Assembly: GCA_038363925.1 (NCBI GenBank) | Contig: JAQQWL010000006.1 | Coordinates: 104,501-168,500, forward strand | Origin: Apiospora phragmitis | Lineage: Eukaryota; Ascomycota; Sordariomycetes; Amphisphaeriales; Apiosporaceae | DNA: 64,000 bases | Direction of reading: 5' to 3' | Shown: one piece after another, positions 47,133 to 58,655 of the stretch | Layout: each line of letters opens with the position of its first letter | Numbering within the stretch: the stretch's first letter is position 1 | The notes under the pieces: model-generated | Databases searched by the model: none | What the model was told of the DNA's origin: nothing | The model's input: the letters and a program-made list of their open reading frames with translations, nothing else | Made by a program: the position numbers and the translations under genes

Positions 47133-48865
47133 ATGTCGCCCAACAGCTTGGTTGGCAGCCACATCGATGGCCCACCACCATTCGCAAACGGCCACAACTC
47201 CGTGCCAATGGCAGAGGCGAACCAGCCCGCCATGTCCTCCCATCTCCAAGCCACCTCGGCAGACGAGGTGCATGACCTGATCTGCGTGGGCTTTGGCCCG
47301 GCCAGTCTGGCCGTGGCCGTGGCGCTTCACGACTCCATCGAGAACGGTACGGTTACGACGGCCAGGTCGTCGTCGCCTCCCAAGGTGCTGTTCCTGGAGA
47401 GCAGCAGCGCTTCGCGTGGCACGCCGGTATGCTCCTGCCCGGCGCCAAGATGCAGATCTCCTTCATCAAGGACATGGCGACGCTGCGGGACCCGCGGTCG
47501 CATTTCACCTTCCTGAACTTTGTCCACGAGAAAAAGCGGCTGATCGACTTCATCAACCTGAACACCTTCCTGCCCGCGCGGGTCGAGTATGAGGAGTACC
47601 TGCGGTGGTGTGCCGACCACTTCCGCCACGTGGTGCAGTACGGCCGCGAGGTGCAGTCCGTGGCGCCGGTGCGCAGCCGCGACGGCGGGCCTGTGTCCGT
47701 GTTCGAGGTCACGTCCGTGGACGCGAAGTCGGGATATCGCACCACCTACCGGGCCAAGAACGTCATCATGGCCATCGGCGGCCAGCCCAGCATACCCGGG
47801 GCCTCCCGCCCAACCACCCGCGCATCATCCACTCCTCTCAGTATTCCCACCTCGTCCCCAAGATCCTCCACCAGAGCGCCGCTCCGTATCGCGTGGCCGT
47901 TATTGGTGGTGGCCAGAGCGGAGCGGAGATTTTCAACAACATCCAAAAATTATACCCAAACTCGAAAACCCACCTTATCATGCGGTCCGAGTTCCTCAAA
48001 CCGAGCGACGATTCACCCTTGTGAGTATAGAGTGGCCTCCTCCATAACCCACACAACCTCTGGAGATTTTCTATTCAGCACACACATTCTAACCGTTGAC
48101 TATGCAGTGTAAATTCCATTTTCAACCCTGCCTTCATTGATGACCTATACCCACGGTCGGCATCCAGCCGCTCTGCTCTTCTCCAGGATGCCCGGAGCAC
48201 CAACTATGGTGTGGTCCGACTCGAACTGATCGAGGCTCTCTATGAGCACATGTACGAACAACGGCGCGAGTTCGGCCCCGACGAGCGACGATGGCCGCAC
48301 CGCATCCACGGCGCCACCGAGGTGGCAGGCCTTGATGGCAACGGCGGCCCCAAGTCCCACAGCAGCGACCAGGGCCCTCTGCGTCTCCGCGTCCGTTCAC
48401 TGCGCGACCACGCCAACGGCGGGGGCGGCCGCGGCCGGAGAGGAGGGCGTTTTGGATGTCGACCTCGTCATCGCGGCCACGGGCTACCAGAGAACATCGC
48501 ACCTGAACATGATGGAGAAGGTGGCGCCCTTGCTGCCGGGGCAGCAAGGGAAGCCGCAGGGCAAGCTCACGGACCGCGACGTCAAGGTAGGCCGCGACTA
48601 CGGCGTCGAATTTGTGCCGGGAAAGGTTGCCAAGGGCTCCGGTATCTGGCTCCAGGGATGCAACGAGAAAACACAGGGGTACGTCCGAACTTGCTCATAA
48701 GCACTACTCGGCCCACACTCGGCCGAAGAACAAAACGTATACTGACCATGCAAACTTGTTTAGTTGAGTGATACGCTGCTTTCAGTTTTGGCTACCCGGT
48801 CAGGAGAGATTGTCGAATCCATCTTTGGAGATGGCAAGTGGGAAATAATCAAGGCCAAATTATAG
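47133..48865 (+). CDS. sidA: L-ornithine N5-monooxygenase (SidA), three or four apparent frameshifts
   Basis: FAD- and NADPH-dependent enzyme that hydroxylates ornithine to N5-hydroxyornithine, the first committed step of hydroxamate siderophore synthesis. ATG at 47133 (CCCAACATGTCG) chosen. Motifs in order: FAD-binding [14 protein letters not shown] (about 47290), [20 protein letters not shown] (about 47430), NADPH-binding [15 protein letters not shown] (about 47900), and [14 protein letters not shown] (about 48461). Introns: 48021-48107 (GTGAGT, TTGAC branch, TGCAG) and one starting at 48679 (GTACGT, TACTGAC branch), after which the C-terminus [17 protein letters not shown] ends at 48865. 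Apparent single-base losses: at 47401, in GGGG 47798-47801, in GGGGG 48421-48425, and possibly in GGGG before the second intron. If that last loss is not real, an acceptor 5 bp downstream (TTGAG) restores the frame but removes two conserved residues. Divergent from the NRPS, sharing its iron-response elements. Confidence 0.93.
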
Positions 48866-49418
48866 AATCCTCACACAAAAACCGTGAGAGATGCACATCG
48901 ATACCAGATCAGATATACTGACACATATGATCAATAATACTCTCTGACTGAGAGCCACAGCGCCGGTTAGTCAATTCAACGTACTGGCTATCGTCAAATG
49001 GGCAGGTCGACTGACACACCATCCTGCATTCTCTGTATTCTCCATGTGCGTGCATTGCTGGTTGATGGATGGTATTGGTATAATAGTGAATGAATACCTC
49101 CAACCGTTCGCCCTAAGCGTGGCGGCCCGCCCAAACACAACGGGCCGCTCGCGCTAAGAAAAGGGCCCAAAGGACCCCTTACTGGGTCCCAGAAGATGAT
49201 GCTGGGCCCCGCCCTTGGAGCTTTGGGGGGGAGCTTATTGTGAGGAAAGCTGTCAGGACTCAGCAGCTCTCATCAACTTGCATACTACCTACTTACCTAT
49301 GTACAACTTAGGATTGAGAAACCACAATACGCAGAAGCTTATCCCCCTTGTCCAATTTTGACCCATTCTACCTACCTACGCTCTCTTGCTTGGTTTTTGA
49401 TCAATCCGATCTCTGGTC
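48866..49418. other. Intergenic region upstream of the superoxide dismutase gene
   Basis: No gene. CT-rich near the right end with repeated TACCTA units just upstream of 49400, typical of a fungal promoter/leader. Confidence 0.5.
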
Positions 49419-50291
49419 ATGGCACCGCCAACGACACCCTCCCCTCGTAGTGCGCCCTACTACTATTTCCTCGCCGTGATCCCCGTCCTCCTCGGCGCCC
49501 TCTTCCTCGCGCGCCCCGACGCGCTCTTTTCTTCGTCCGACAATGCCACCAACCCGGCCGCAGCAGCAGCAGCAGCAACGGGCCCCCACTCCCTCCCTGC
49601 TTTGCCCTATGCCTACGATGCCCTGGAGCCGCACTTCGACAAGGAGACGATGGAGATCCACCACGGGCGCCACCACCAGACCTACGTGAACAACCTGAAC
49701 GCCGCCCTGCAGCAGCTATCATGGCAATCGCAAGAAGGAGGGGCCGCCGGCTCCTCCGAGCAGCAGCAGCTCCTCTCGGTCCTTTCGGCCGACGAGCTGG
49801 TCCAGAACCTCGACAAGGTCCCGGCGCCGCAACGGACCGCGGTCCGCAACAGTGCAGGCGGGCACGCGAACCACGGCTTCTTCTGGCGCGGCCTCAAGAA
49901 GGGGACAAAACTGGGAGAAGCAGGAAGAGGAGGCGAAGAAGAAGAAAAAGGGGGGTCGCCCCTGCGAACCGCCATTGAGACGACGTTTGGGAGCGTCGAG
50001 GCCTTCCAGGCGCAGTTTGAGAAGGCTGCCGCGACCGTGTTTGGCTCCGGCTGGGCTTGGCTCGTATCTGACGAAGGCGCACTCAAGATTGTCACGACAG
50101 CGAACCAGGATAGTCCCTTGATGGGTGTAGATGTTGCTGGCTGCAGCGGAACCCCTATTATCGGACTCGATGCCTGGGAGCATGCTTACTACCTGAAGTT
50201 CCAAAACCGTCGACCCGACTACATCAAGGCCTTCTGGGGGGTTGTGAACTGGGACGAAGCCAGCCGACTATACAATGCCCTCGCCATCTAG
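49419..50291 (+). CDS. Fe/Mn-family superoxide dismutase with N-terminal membrane anchor
   Basis: 290 residues, no intron. The C-terminal 230 or so residues are a complete Fe/Mn SOD: first ligand His in [19 protein letters not shown] sequence (about 49650), second in [10 protein letters not shown] (about 49860), third and fourth in DAWEHAYYL (about 50170). The Gly of GGHANH and the later [10 protein letters not shown] suggest manganese. In place of a mitochondrial presequence the N-terminus has [18 protein letters not shown] (residues 15-32), a signal-anchor-like hydrophobic segment followed by a poly-Ala linker, so a secretory, cell-surface or other membrane location is likelier than the matrix. 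A charged Gly/Glu insertion (about 49915-49955) lies between ligands. It sits beside the siderophore genes, where removal of superoxide would be relevant to iron chemistry; co-regulation is not shown. Confidence 0.92.
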   Translation: MAPPTTPSPRSAPYYYFLAVIPVLLGALFLARPDALFSSSDNATNPAAAAAAATGPHSLPALPYAYDALEPHFDKETMEIHHGRHHQTYVNNLNAALQQLSWQSQEGGAAGSSEQQQLLSVLSADELVQNLDKVPAPQRTAVRNSAGGHANHGFFWRGLKKGTKLGEAGRGGEEEEKGGSPLRTAIETTFGSVEAFQAQFEKAAATVFGSGWAWLVSDEGALKIVTTANQDSPLMGVDVAGCSGTPIIGLDAWEHAYYLKFQNRRPDYIKAFWGVVNWDEASRLYNALAI

Positions 50292-50841
50292 GCTCTTGTG
50301 ACGCCCCGCAAGACATGTTCCTGGAAATTTCAAGCATCGCGTAGATTTCAGCCACATGTAGGAGCAGAAACAAGGAGACGACGGCTAACACGTCAATGTA
50401 CTTGGAGATCTGTATTGTATTATCGTCGACCGAGCAGCCGAACACCCCCAAGGAGGAGCTGAGCTTGGGAGGAACCCACAGGTTCCCCTTCCATATGGTA
50501 CATACATGCTGTTTTGTTCTTACTCATACACCGACCGTACTGCCAACTCCGTAAGGCTCCAAACTCGGTGGTTCATAAGACGCCATGCTTCATGAAGGTC
50601 TTGAGACTGTCTCTTGCTCGCTGATGAAATGACCCGATATGCATGCATTCACCCAAAGCGAAGTAGTTTTTTTTGATCGCGCGTCCCCTGTCCGTCCGGC
50701 GTACGCCATGCACCAAAGAAAAGACCCCTAAAACCATGCCCGTTCCAACATAATTCCATCCACCGATGAAAGACGGTGATGATAGGCCATCGTTCGTGTG
50801 AAATCAAGCTCCGAGGCTAAATCCTCGTCTGCTTCTCTCTC
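50292..50841. other. Intergenic region between convergent genes
   Basis: Holds the 3' ends of the SOD and stomatin-like genes. No gene or repeat seen. Confidence 0.55.
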
Positions 50842-52089
50842 TCACTTCCTGTTGGCAGTGTTGTCGAATTCGTTGACCATCGAGTCAATCACGCTGCCAT
50901 GTTGTGATTTCTCGTCCTGGGACTTTGTCGTGCCGTTCTCGTTGGATTGTAGCTGGCCTGCCATCTTTTCGGCCATGGTACGGTTTTGGGCCTCGCCCAC
51001 CTTGCCAAACACGCTGAGGCCAGTAGCGATCATGCCTCCAATATCGCCCACGTTGCCGGGGATCACGACGGCGGTGCTCTCGCGGGCGAGCTTGCCGAAG
51101 GCGTCGACATACTTCTCGGCCACGCTCAGACTGACGGCGCCCTGAGCCGACGCGCCGCCCGAAGAGATGGAGTGTGCGATGGCGTCGATGCCCTTGGCAC
51201 TCGCGTTGGCCTTGAGCAGAATCGCCTCGGCCTCACCATTGGCACGGTTGATTTGCTCGGCGCGCAGGGCCTCGGAAGCCAGGATGACGCTCTGTTTCTT
51301 TCCCTCGGCGATATTGATGGCGCTCTGGCGCTGACCTTCGGACTCGAGGATCTCGGCTCGTTTGGAGCGCTCGGCGGTGACTTGGCGGTGCATGGCCTCG
51401 ACGACGGCAGCGGGGGCGTGGATGTCGCGGATCTCGTAACGCAAGCAGGTGACACCCCATGCTTGGGCAGCTTCGTTTATGGCCGCGGTGATGTTGGTGT
51501 TGAGGGCGGCCCGCTCCTTGAGAACATGGTCGAGACTCAACTGGCCAATCTCGGAGCGCATCGTGGTCTGGGCCAGCTGGCTGATGGCATACTCGGCATC
51601 TTCGACACCATAGGAAGCTTTGTAGGCATCGAAGACTCGGGTGTACAGGACACCGTCCAGCTCGAGGGTGACGTTGTCGGCGGTGATGGCGCTCTGGGAG
51701 GGGATCTCGATGGCAACTTCTTTGAGGGACTTGACGTAGGCGATGCGGTCAAGGAAGGGCACGAGGATGGCGAGACCGGGCTCGAGGATGCGGTTGTACT
51801 TGCCCATGCGCTCCACAATCCAAGCCGTCTGTTGGGGCACGAAGCGAACAATGGTGTTGGCAGGCAAGGACGGGCGCTGGAAGTACGAGGGAGGAACGGC
51901 GCCGCCGAAGCCGCCGACGGAGTTTCCGCTACCGATCTGGGAGTTTGCGGGCAGCAGAGCCTTGGATGTGGACTGGAAATTGCGGCGGGATTGGGTCGTG
52001 GTCAAGGCTGCGGTGGGTGCGATGAGACGACTCGGTCGAGTGAGGCCATGCCGTATCACAGCCTTCTCGACTTGGCGTGCCAGCGACAT
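50842..52089 (-). CDS. slp2: Mitochondrial stomatin-like protein (SLP-2 type)
   Basis: 415 residues, uninterrupted. The N-terminus is Arg/Ser/Thr-rich without acidic clusters, a likely mitochondrial presequence (about residues 1-45). It is followed by the SPFH/Band-7 core: VRFVPQQTAWIVERMGKYNR, EPGLAILVPFLDRIAYVKSL, a GQLSLDHVLKERAALN stretch, and WGVTCLRYEIRDIHAP. An Ala/Glu-rich coiled coil (AERSKRAEILESEGQRQSAI onward) and a C-terminal hydrophobic oligomerisation segment complete the family pattern. SLP-2 proteins organise cardiolipin-rich inner-membrane domains and stabilise respiratory and protease complexes. No intron or frame disturbance. The last 40 residues are polar and probably disordered. 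Confidence 0.94.
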   Translation of the reverse strand: MSLARQVEKAVIRHGLTRPSRLIAPTAALTTTQSRRNFQSTSKALLPANSQIGSGNSVGGFGGAVPPSYFQRPSLPANTIVRFVPQQTAWIVERMGKYNRILEPGLAILVPFLDRIAYVKSLKEVAIEIPSQSAITADNVTLELDGVLYTRVFDAYKASYGVEDAEYAISQLAQTTMRSEIGQLSLDHVLKERAALNTNITAAINEAAQAWGVTCLRYEIRDIHAPAAVVEAMHRQVTAERSKRAEILESEGQRQSAINIAEGKKQSVILASEALRAEQINRANGEAEAILLKANASAKGIDAIAHSISSGGASAQGAVSLSVAEKYVDAFGKLARESTAVVIPGNVGDIGGMIATGLSVFGKVGEAQNRTMAEKMAGQLQSNENGTTKSQDEKSQHGSVIDSMVNEFDNTANRK

Positions 52090-52492
52090 GGTGGGAAGAA
52101 GCGGTGCAATCGTCGGGGTGTGTGTCGCAGGCCCAGATAGGAGAAAGGGAGCAGGAGAAGCGGAAACAAAACACGCGCGCAGAAAAAGGTGCGAATGGGA
52201 TTAATTAGTGGGAGCGTGACGTTATTTGTCGGATGGAGATAGAAGCAGGCACAGAGTCAGAGCTCTGTCAGACTCTCTCTCTCAGAGGGACTGGGCAGAG
52301 CTCAATCATCAATTGAGACCAATTCCAATTGCTCAGCAAAAGCAAAAGCAATTGAAGGCGCTAAAAAATGAAACCTAACGCTGTACGTACCGAACGGGCC
52401 AATCGATTAGTGGGGGGTACTTGACTAAGTACCTAAGTACGTAGCCAAGAACCTCCGTGAGTGGACGAGGTAGCTTGAGCTATGTAGGTATA
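52090..52492. other. Promoter region of the stomatin-like gene up to the transposon border
   Basis: Non-coding, with CT-rich and TACCTA/AAGTACCTA-rich sequence. It ends abruptly at the TA dinucleotide where the Tc1/mariner terminal repeat begins. Confidence 0.55.
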
Positions 52493-52494
52493 TA

Positions 52495-52532
52495 GGTAAA
52501 ATCACCTCGCTAAAGTCTGCGCACGCACCACC
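52495..52532. repeat. Left terminal inverted repeat of the Tc1/mariner element
   Basis: Begins GGTAAAATCACCTCGC and continues to CACCACC. It matches the reverse complement of 61630-61667 at 35 of 38 positions. Confidence 0.9.
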
Positions 52533-52675
52533 TATAGCCGATTTCCAGCACTTTTACCACTATTTTTAAATAGTAACAGCGTAATTAAATTAGTTATAAA
52601 TCGGTTATATTTAGGTTTATTTTAATTATAATCGTATATATTTTAATAGTGACTATATTAGCCCTTTACGCGCTA

Positions 52676-53364
52676 TATTATAACGAACGTTATTTAAGTT
52701 TTAAAAAAAACCTAGTAAGACGTACTAGGGTTTATATTAATAATATAAAAGAGTATCCGAACGTATAATAAAAGTCGCTTTTATTATTATAATAAATAAT
52801 AGCTCGTAAAAACGAAAGTAATTAAAGTATACAGGTTTAAAGGTATTTATAATAGTTTTATTAAAGCTATTTATTTTATTAATAAATTAAGATTAATATT
52901 TAAATTAATTATTAAAATAAAAAATATTTATATAAAATATATAAAGAACGTCCGTCGTTATATATTTAATTTCTTCCCTTATTAATCCGTTAGAGCGTCC
53001 GCTAGCTTATAGTGATCCCGTTATTAGCTTACGGTGATCTATCCCTTGAATTACGGTGATTCATTCTAGCGGCTTACTTAGGGGCGCCGTGATCCCGTTG
53101 CTCCTAGCTTACTCGCTAGAGCGGTGGTTTAGTCGCTCTTCGTCCCGTAGCTCTTTCCTAGTTGCTTTCCCCGGGTCGGGTTTATCCTTTCGCTATTTAG
53201 GATATCCTCGTAGTTATATTTATACGCTTTTATAATATAAAAGAGTTTATATTAATATAATTAATAATATAATTAGTAATTATAATATTGTAGTCTAGTT
53301 AGGGTATAATAATTCCGTTCCGGCGGGTAGGGTTTTAGCCGTATAATTAAGTCGAGTTATAATA
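52676..53364 (-). repeat. Left LTR (3' LTR of the Gypsy element)
   Basis: 689 bp, aligned end to end with 59770-60458. The intact LTR would start TGTTATAAC and end TTATAACA; here the edges read TATTATAACG and TTATAATA, both consistent with C/G transitions. Confidence 0.88.
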
Positions 53365-53366
53365 TT

Positions 53367-53380
53367 ATCCTCCTTTTTTT
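53367..53380 (-). other. Polypurine tract of the Gypsy element
   Basis: Minus strand AAAAAAAGGAGGAT lies directly inside the left LTR. That is where plus-strand DNA synthesis would be primed for an element transcribed on the minus strand. Confidence 0.6.
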
Positions 53381-54799
53381 AACCGCTTTATTTTTAAAGT
53401 GTCGACTTTATAAATATTCTAGTTACCCGTATTATTAGGTTGTGGTAGGTTTCTTTTTTTTGTTATTTTTTATTATGATGTTTGCTTATTATAATTAGTC
53501 GTGTCGAAAAATCTCGGTTTAAGAAAACTGTCGCGCGTTTAGCTTTTGCCGTTAACATGGAATCTATAGGTAACTTAATTAATATACCTTATACTCGTTA
53601 TTTTCGCTAAAACCTGGCTTATTGTATAAGCGAGAAGTCGTTTCGCTGTTCGGAGTGTATTCGGGTTGGCCGTTTTTGTGATAGTACTTTTATTACGTCG
53701 GCCTTAACGAAGCTGGCTGCTTAATAGAAGAAGCTGGAGGCTGAAGAGTTGGACGTAGAGGAGACCTTGTTCTTTTTGTAAACGTAGTTGTCTACCGCCT
53801 TGGGTTGTCTAGCCCGTTTTCGTCGTATGAAGAAGGTTGTGGTGGAAAAGCGTTCGGAGGCGTTTTGTTGAGGAATGTAGGAGCTGGATGAGGAAGATGG
53901 TGTTTCTTCTTCGATTATTAATTAGGAGAACTTCGTTTTTGGTAACCTGCGTTCTTTGGGTATTTTTAGGGACGTTGATTGGTCGTTTCTTGGTTTAGTA
54001 GGTTTCCCCGAGCTTGGGCCGTCGGTCCCCGCGGGGAAGCTTTTTTTAAACTTTTAGAGTTTCTCCGCGGTGTTCGCTAGGTGTTTCCTAGGCTTTTAGG
54101 TGTTGTTTTCTAGCGGGTAGCCTTTTTATTAGACGAGGTATTAAAAGCTCCGTCTTTTTTTTTATTATCGATAATTCCGTTAACTTCGTACTCGTGTTAA
54201 TCTGTTTCGACTTTTAGTTGTATATCGATTAGGGTTTTTTCGGCCGCTAGTTTAAGTAATAAAATATAAAATATAGGGTGTACTCGTATTGTTTTGGGTA
54301 GTAATAGTTAGTAGTTAGTTTTTAAAATAATTTTTACGATTTTAAATAATCCTATTCTTTTAAAGTCTAATTTATCGCTTAGTCGTTTTGTTTTAATGTT
54401 TCGTCGTAGGAGGTAGACTTTTTCTCCTTTTTTAAAAATTAGTCCTTTTAACCTTGTTTAGTCGGCGTATTTCTTTATTTATTATTAGAGGAAGGTGAGG
54501 TTTTATTATAGCGTAATTTAGAATTCTTTTAATTTCTCGATTTAAATGGTCGCGATTAGTGCTAGCTCCTTTTCCCTTAGTTTTTTAGTGATTTCTAAAT
54601 TATATCCGTAGTTTACTCGAAATGGTAATATACGTATAGCTTTATTATCCGCGTTATTATAAGCGAATTAAGCTATTAATAATAATTATACTTAATTATT
54701 TTATTTATAATTAATATAGTAGCGTAAGTACTGTTTTAAGGTTTAGTTTATCCGCTTAGTTTATTTATCCGTTTAGGGGTGGTAAGGCGTGGATAGTTT

Positions 54800-55460
54800 A
54801 TGCTTAACTCTAAGTTATGCTATGAGTAATTTTTAGAATTTGGCGGTGAATAGTTTGTTTTTATTAGAGATGATTGTTTCGGGCAGTCCGTGCTAGCTAA
54901 CGATTATTCGGAGGAACGTGTACGCTAGGTCGTTAGTATCGTTAAATTTTTTATACGGTAGGAAGTAGGTATACTTTATAAGTTTATTCATAATAATTAA
55001 AATATTATCGTAATTAATTTTAGTTAGGGGTTTTTTTAATGGGGGCAGCTTAATAACGAAGTTAAGTGCGATGGTTTTCTATACTCTATCTAGCGGTAGG
55101 ATCGGCTGTAATTCTCCGTATAGTCGGTGTCGGGCGGCTTTAGCTTTATTGTAGAGGTTGTATTTGCCGATCACTTTGGCCACGATTGTTTTAAGGTTCC
55201 TATAGTCGAATTGCCTGGTAATCCTTTTCCAGGTTTTGAATATCCCTTGGTGTCCGTGTGCAGGGTGCTCATGGAATTCTTTAATGAAGTCCTCGCGATA
55301 CTGCTCGGGGATATGAATCTTGTTTCGGTAGAAGGCGAGACCGTCGCGGTCTTTGAGGTGATCTTTAGGGTAGTTCGCGGGGTCGGGGGTTTAGTTAAGT
55401 TGCCGAAACTTAGTAACCTATTCGTCGTTATGCTGGACGTGGTTCGTAGCGTTTAGTTAT
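54800..55460 (-). pseudogene. Gypsy integrase relic
   Basis: Minus strand retains an HHCC-like stretch EFHEHPAHGHQGIFKTWKRI (about 55220-55280), then ALNFVIKLPP, DNILIIMNKLIKYTYFLPY (about 54965-55020) and HGLPETIISNKNKLFTAKFW (about 54830-54900). These correspond to the zinc-binding and catalytic-core landmarks of Ty3/Gypsy integrases. Several in-frame stops interrupt it. Confidence 0.8.
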
Positions 55461-55509
55461 TTTAAGGGTGCGAGGTTACCGTTTTAGTCGTAGGCGAGAA
55501 TTGTTCGCG

Positions 55510-55700
55510 TTTCGGGCGGAACCTCCTCTTAGTGGTCCGGTCGTCGGCTTAGTGTATCGGCGCGACCGTTCTCGCTACCCTTCCGGTAGATGATGGTGAG
55601 GTTAAATCTTGAAAGGAATTCAGACCATCGTACTTGTCGTTTGTTCAGCTCCTTAGTAGTAGTGAACGTCGTAAGGTTTTTATGATCGGTGTAGACTTTA
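55510..55700 (-). pseudogene. Gypsy RNase H relic
   Basis: Minus strand reads VYTDHKNLTTF, then QVRWSEFLSRFNLTIIYRKG and GRADTLSRRPDH, the typical end of a Gypsy RNase H domain including the DHxxL and ADxLSR motifs. A stop follows at once. Confidence 0.85.
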
Positions 55701-56299
55701 ACTGGCTTTACTATTCCGCTAAGGTAATGTCTCTATTCTTCGCAAGCTTTAATAATAGCTATCAGCTCCTTATTATGGATCTAATAGTTGAGCTCTAGTC
55801 TGTTAAGCTTTTTTAAAAAGAATGCGACGGGGTGCGACTTTCCGTTATCGTTTCGTTAGCTTAGTTATCCTTCGATTGCATAGTTTAATACGTCGGTTTC
55901 GACTTTAAAGGGTCTAGACGGATCTGTTACGCGAAGTATTAGTTCGCTAAGGATTCGTTCCTTAATATCGTAAAAGGCCTTATCTTCCTTCTCCGTCTAT
56001 TAGAATAGTTCGTCCTTCTTCGTCAGGTTCGTTAGGGGTGTCGCTATCCTACTAAATCCGGGACAAAGATCCGGTAGTAATTAGCTAGTCTTAAGAAGGA
56101 TCTGACTTCTGTAGCGCTTGTAGGCGTGGGCCACTCCCTAACTGTTAAGATTTTCGAAGGTTCTATTCGGATTTCGCCCGGGGATATTACGTATCTTACG
56201 AAGGTGACGGATCGTTAGTAGAATTCGCTCTTTTCTGGGTTAACCAGTAGGTTGGCGTCCTGTAACTTTTGGAGTACTAGCTTTACGTGCTCTCGGTGC

Positions 56300-56860
56300 T
56301 GCTCGTCGTTCTCGGAATAGATGAGGATATCGTCGAGGTATACTACGACGAACTTGTCGAGGTATTCTCGTAAAATATGGTTAATTATAGACTAGAAGCT
56401 AGCTAGTGCGTTAATTAAGCTAAACGGCATAGCTTAGTACTCGAAATGGCCGTACTTAGTTCGAAACGCGGTCTTCTACTCCTCTCTTTTTTTAATTCAG
56501 ATTAGGTTATATATATTAAGGAGGTCGAGTGCTGTAAAGATTTTAACGTGCAGTAGTTTATTCCGTAAATCGCCGATCAAAGGTAGGGGGTACCGGTTTT
56601 TAATAGTGATTTCGTTAAGCTTCCGGTAATCGATGCACATGCGCCATTTAGGTTTCCCGTCCTTGCTCTTCTTTAGGACGAAAAGGATAGGGAAGCCTGC
56701 TGGTGATGTGGATGGTCGGATGACTCCTTTCTCGAGATTCTCCGTGATGTATTCCTTTAAGGCTTGTTCGTGCTCCTGGTTAAGTTTATATATAAGCATG
56801 AATAGGGGTTCCTTCCCATCCTTAAGGGGTATCTCATAATCCCACCGTGTGTAAGGCGGT
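56300..56860 (-). pseudogene. Gypsy reverse transcriptase relic
   Basis: Minus strand 56497-56799 is open and reads GVIRPSTSPAGFPILFVLKK, WRMCIDYRKLNEITIKNRYP and FTALDLLNIYN. Further on come [15 protein letters not shown] (about 56310-56360) with the YLDD catalytic box. Together these are diagnostic of Ty3/Gypsy reverse transcriptase. Confidence 0.92.
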
Positions 56861-58594
56861 AAGCCTGTCTCTAGTTTCCCACTAAAAAGTGCTTCGAATT
56901 GCCGGTACTTTTCTAGTATAGTCGTCGTAACGTTCGGCTTAGGCTCCTTAGCAATAATATATGCCTTAAGGACCTTAGGTTTATTAAGGGGCGCTTCCTA
57001 GACCGCTGCTCATCGACTAAACCTCTTCCTGGTGTATCTTATTAAAGTTAGCCTGTTCTCTAATTAATTTTGAGATTACTTACCCGTAACTAGGGTATCC
57101 TTAAAATTATATCGTATCCTGCGACGTCCGTAATGTTATACGTGATTCGTTTATGGCGTCTTCCGATATCGACCGGAAGGTTCGCGACTTCCTTCCGTAC
57201 TTCTCTATTATCGTAGGTTATAAGTCCTCTATCAACGGTCCTAAGTCGGTATAGGGCGTCTTTCTCCTGCTATTCGAGTTTAAGGCAGTTAACGATTCGT
57301 GGTGAAATATAATTTCCTTACGCTCCGCTATCGAGTAGCGCTCTAATATGGACTCCCTTTACGCCTAGTATTAATATAATATACTTATAGATAGCTCGAT
57401 CATCCGTTATCTAGCATAGGGACCTGTCTTAGTCCGCCTATTATCGTCCCTCTATAATAGGCGGCGTCCATTTCTCGAACGCTGCGTCTATGGGTTACTA
57501 ACGATATCTTGCGATCGATCCTCGTGTCGTCGCCGTTATTCCTTTCGTTCTCTATGAGGTGCCTTTTAATATATTAGTGGGGGTGTTTCTATGCTCCTCC
57601 CTGCGTGAAGTACTGTCCCTAATACTTAAGATTCGGGTTCTTCCGATAATTCGAAGGTTTATTAGGTTCGCGGTAGTTTATAGGCGCTTTATAGGTTCTT
57701 TAATATAGTAAGGGGGTTCTCCTGTCGGGTATATACCTATACGTCTTAAAGGCATTAAGTGCTTTCCTTTAAACGTCTATAAGCTCGCGATTTTTCCTAG
57801 GCGTATTTAAGGTATTAATCCTCGAAGTATTCCTTTAATCTCGTCCTTCTAAGTAACACTATCGTAACTACCGTAAATCTTTTTATATTAGTAGGTACGC
57901 GCGTTATCCGTCTAGGATTAACGTTCGGATTTTTTTAATAATATAATCCGGGTGTAATTACGTAATAGGTCGCTTACCAATCCTTCGGGGAAACTATTCG
58001 TGTTCGAGTTTCTCCGCGAAGTATTCCGTGTAAGCGTCGTATACATACGAGATCTATAAGAGCGTAAAGTATCTTTCGTATATAGGGGAGATTCGTAAAT
58101 TATCCCTTACTACGTAATTATCGTAAATTCTTTAGCTAAAACCGGCCGTAATAAGTACTTAGCGTAAATATTTCGAGTCGGGGTAAGGAATACTAGGGAT
58201 AATTAACCACCCGTTAGTTTTAAAGTCTTTAAATTTAGCGATCTCGTTTATTAGCTCGTTTATTAATATATCTATTAGATATTCGTGGTTTATTAGTTAC
58301 TTTAATTAGCTTATAGTATTATCTATCGAATTATTATCTTCGTTATAAAGGAGGGGTTATTCCTTTCGCATTATCGCGACGCTTCGGCTATGGTCTTCTT
58401 TACCCTCCGGGGCTTTAGGGAATTATCCGGTGCCTTCCTTATTTGCTAAGTAAGAGGTGCACCTATTATCGTAGCAGGCTATCTAAGATAAGCTACCGTG
58501 TTTAATAGTGGCGCTACTATCTTTAATAGCTACGTTAAAAGTAGCCTTTACCTTAATAGTATTAACGTGTCGTCCCTTTAAGACTCGTCGGAAG

Positions 58595-58655
58595 TCCTTC
58601 CTCGGTGCTCGATATTCTCGAGCGTAATATCCTAGTTTTTAATAATTATAATAAA
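58595..58655 (-). pseudogene. Gag zinc-knuckle relic
   Basis: Minus strand reads YYNY-stop-KLGYYAREYRAPRKD, which lines up with a CX2CX4HX4C zinc knuckle in which every Cys and the His have become Tyr or similar through single G-to-A or C-to-T transitions. This places gag in the right half of the element. Confidence 0.6.

Noticed and set aside
50986..52140. Plus-strand 384-codon open frame opposite the stomatin-like gene
   Set aside because: A complement shadow of a highly conserved gene; no recognisable domain.
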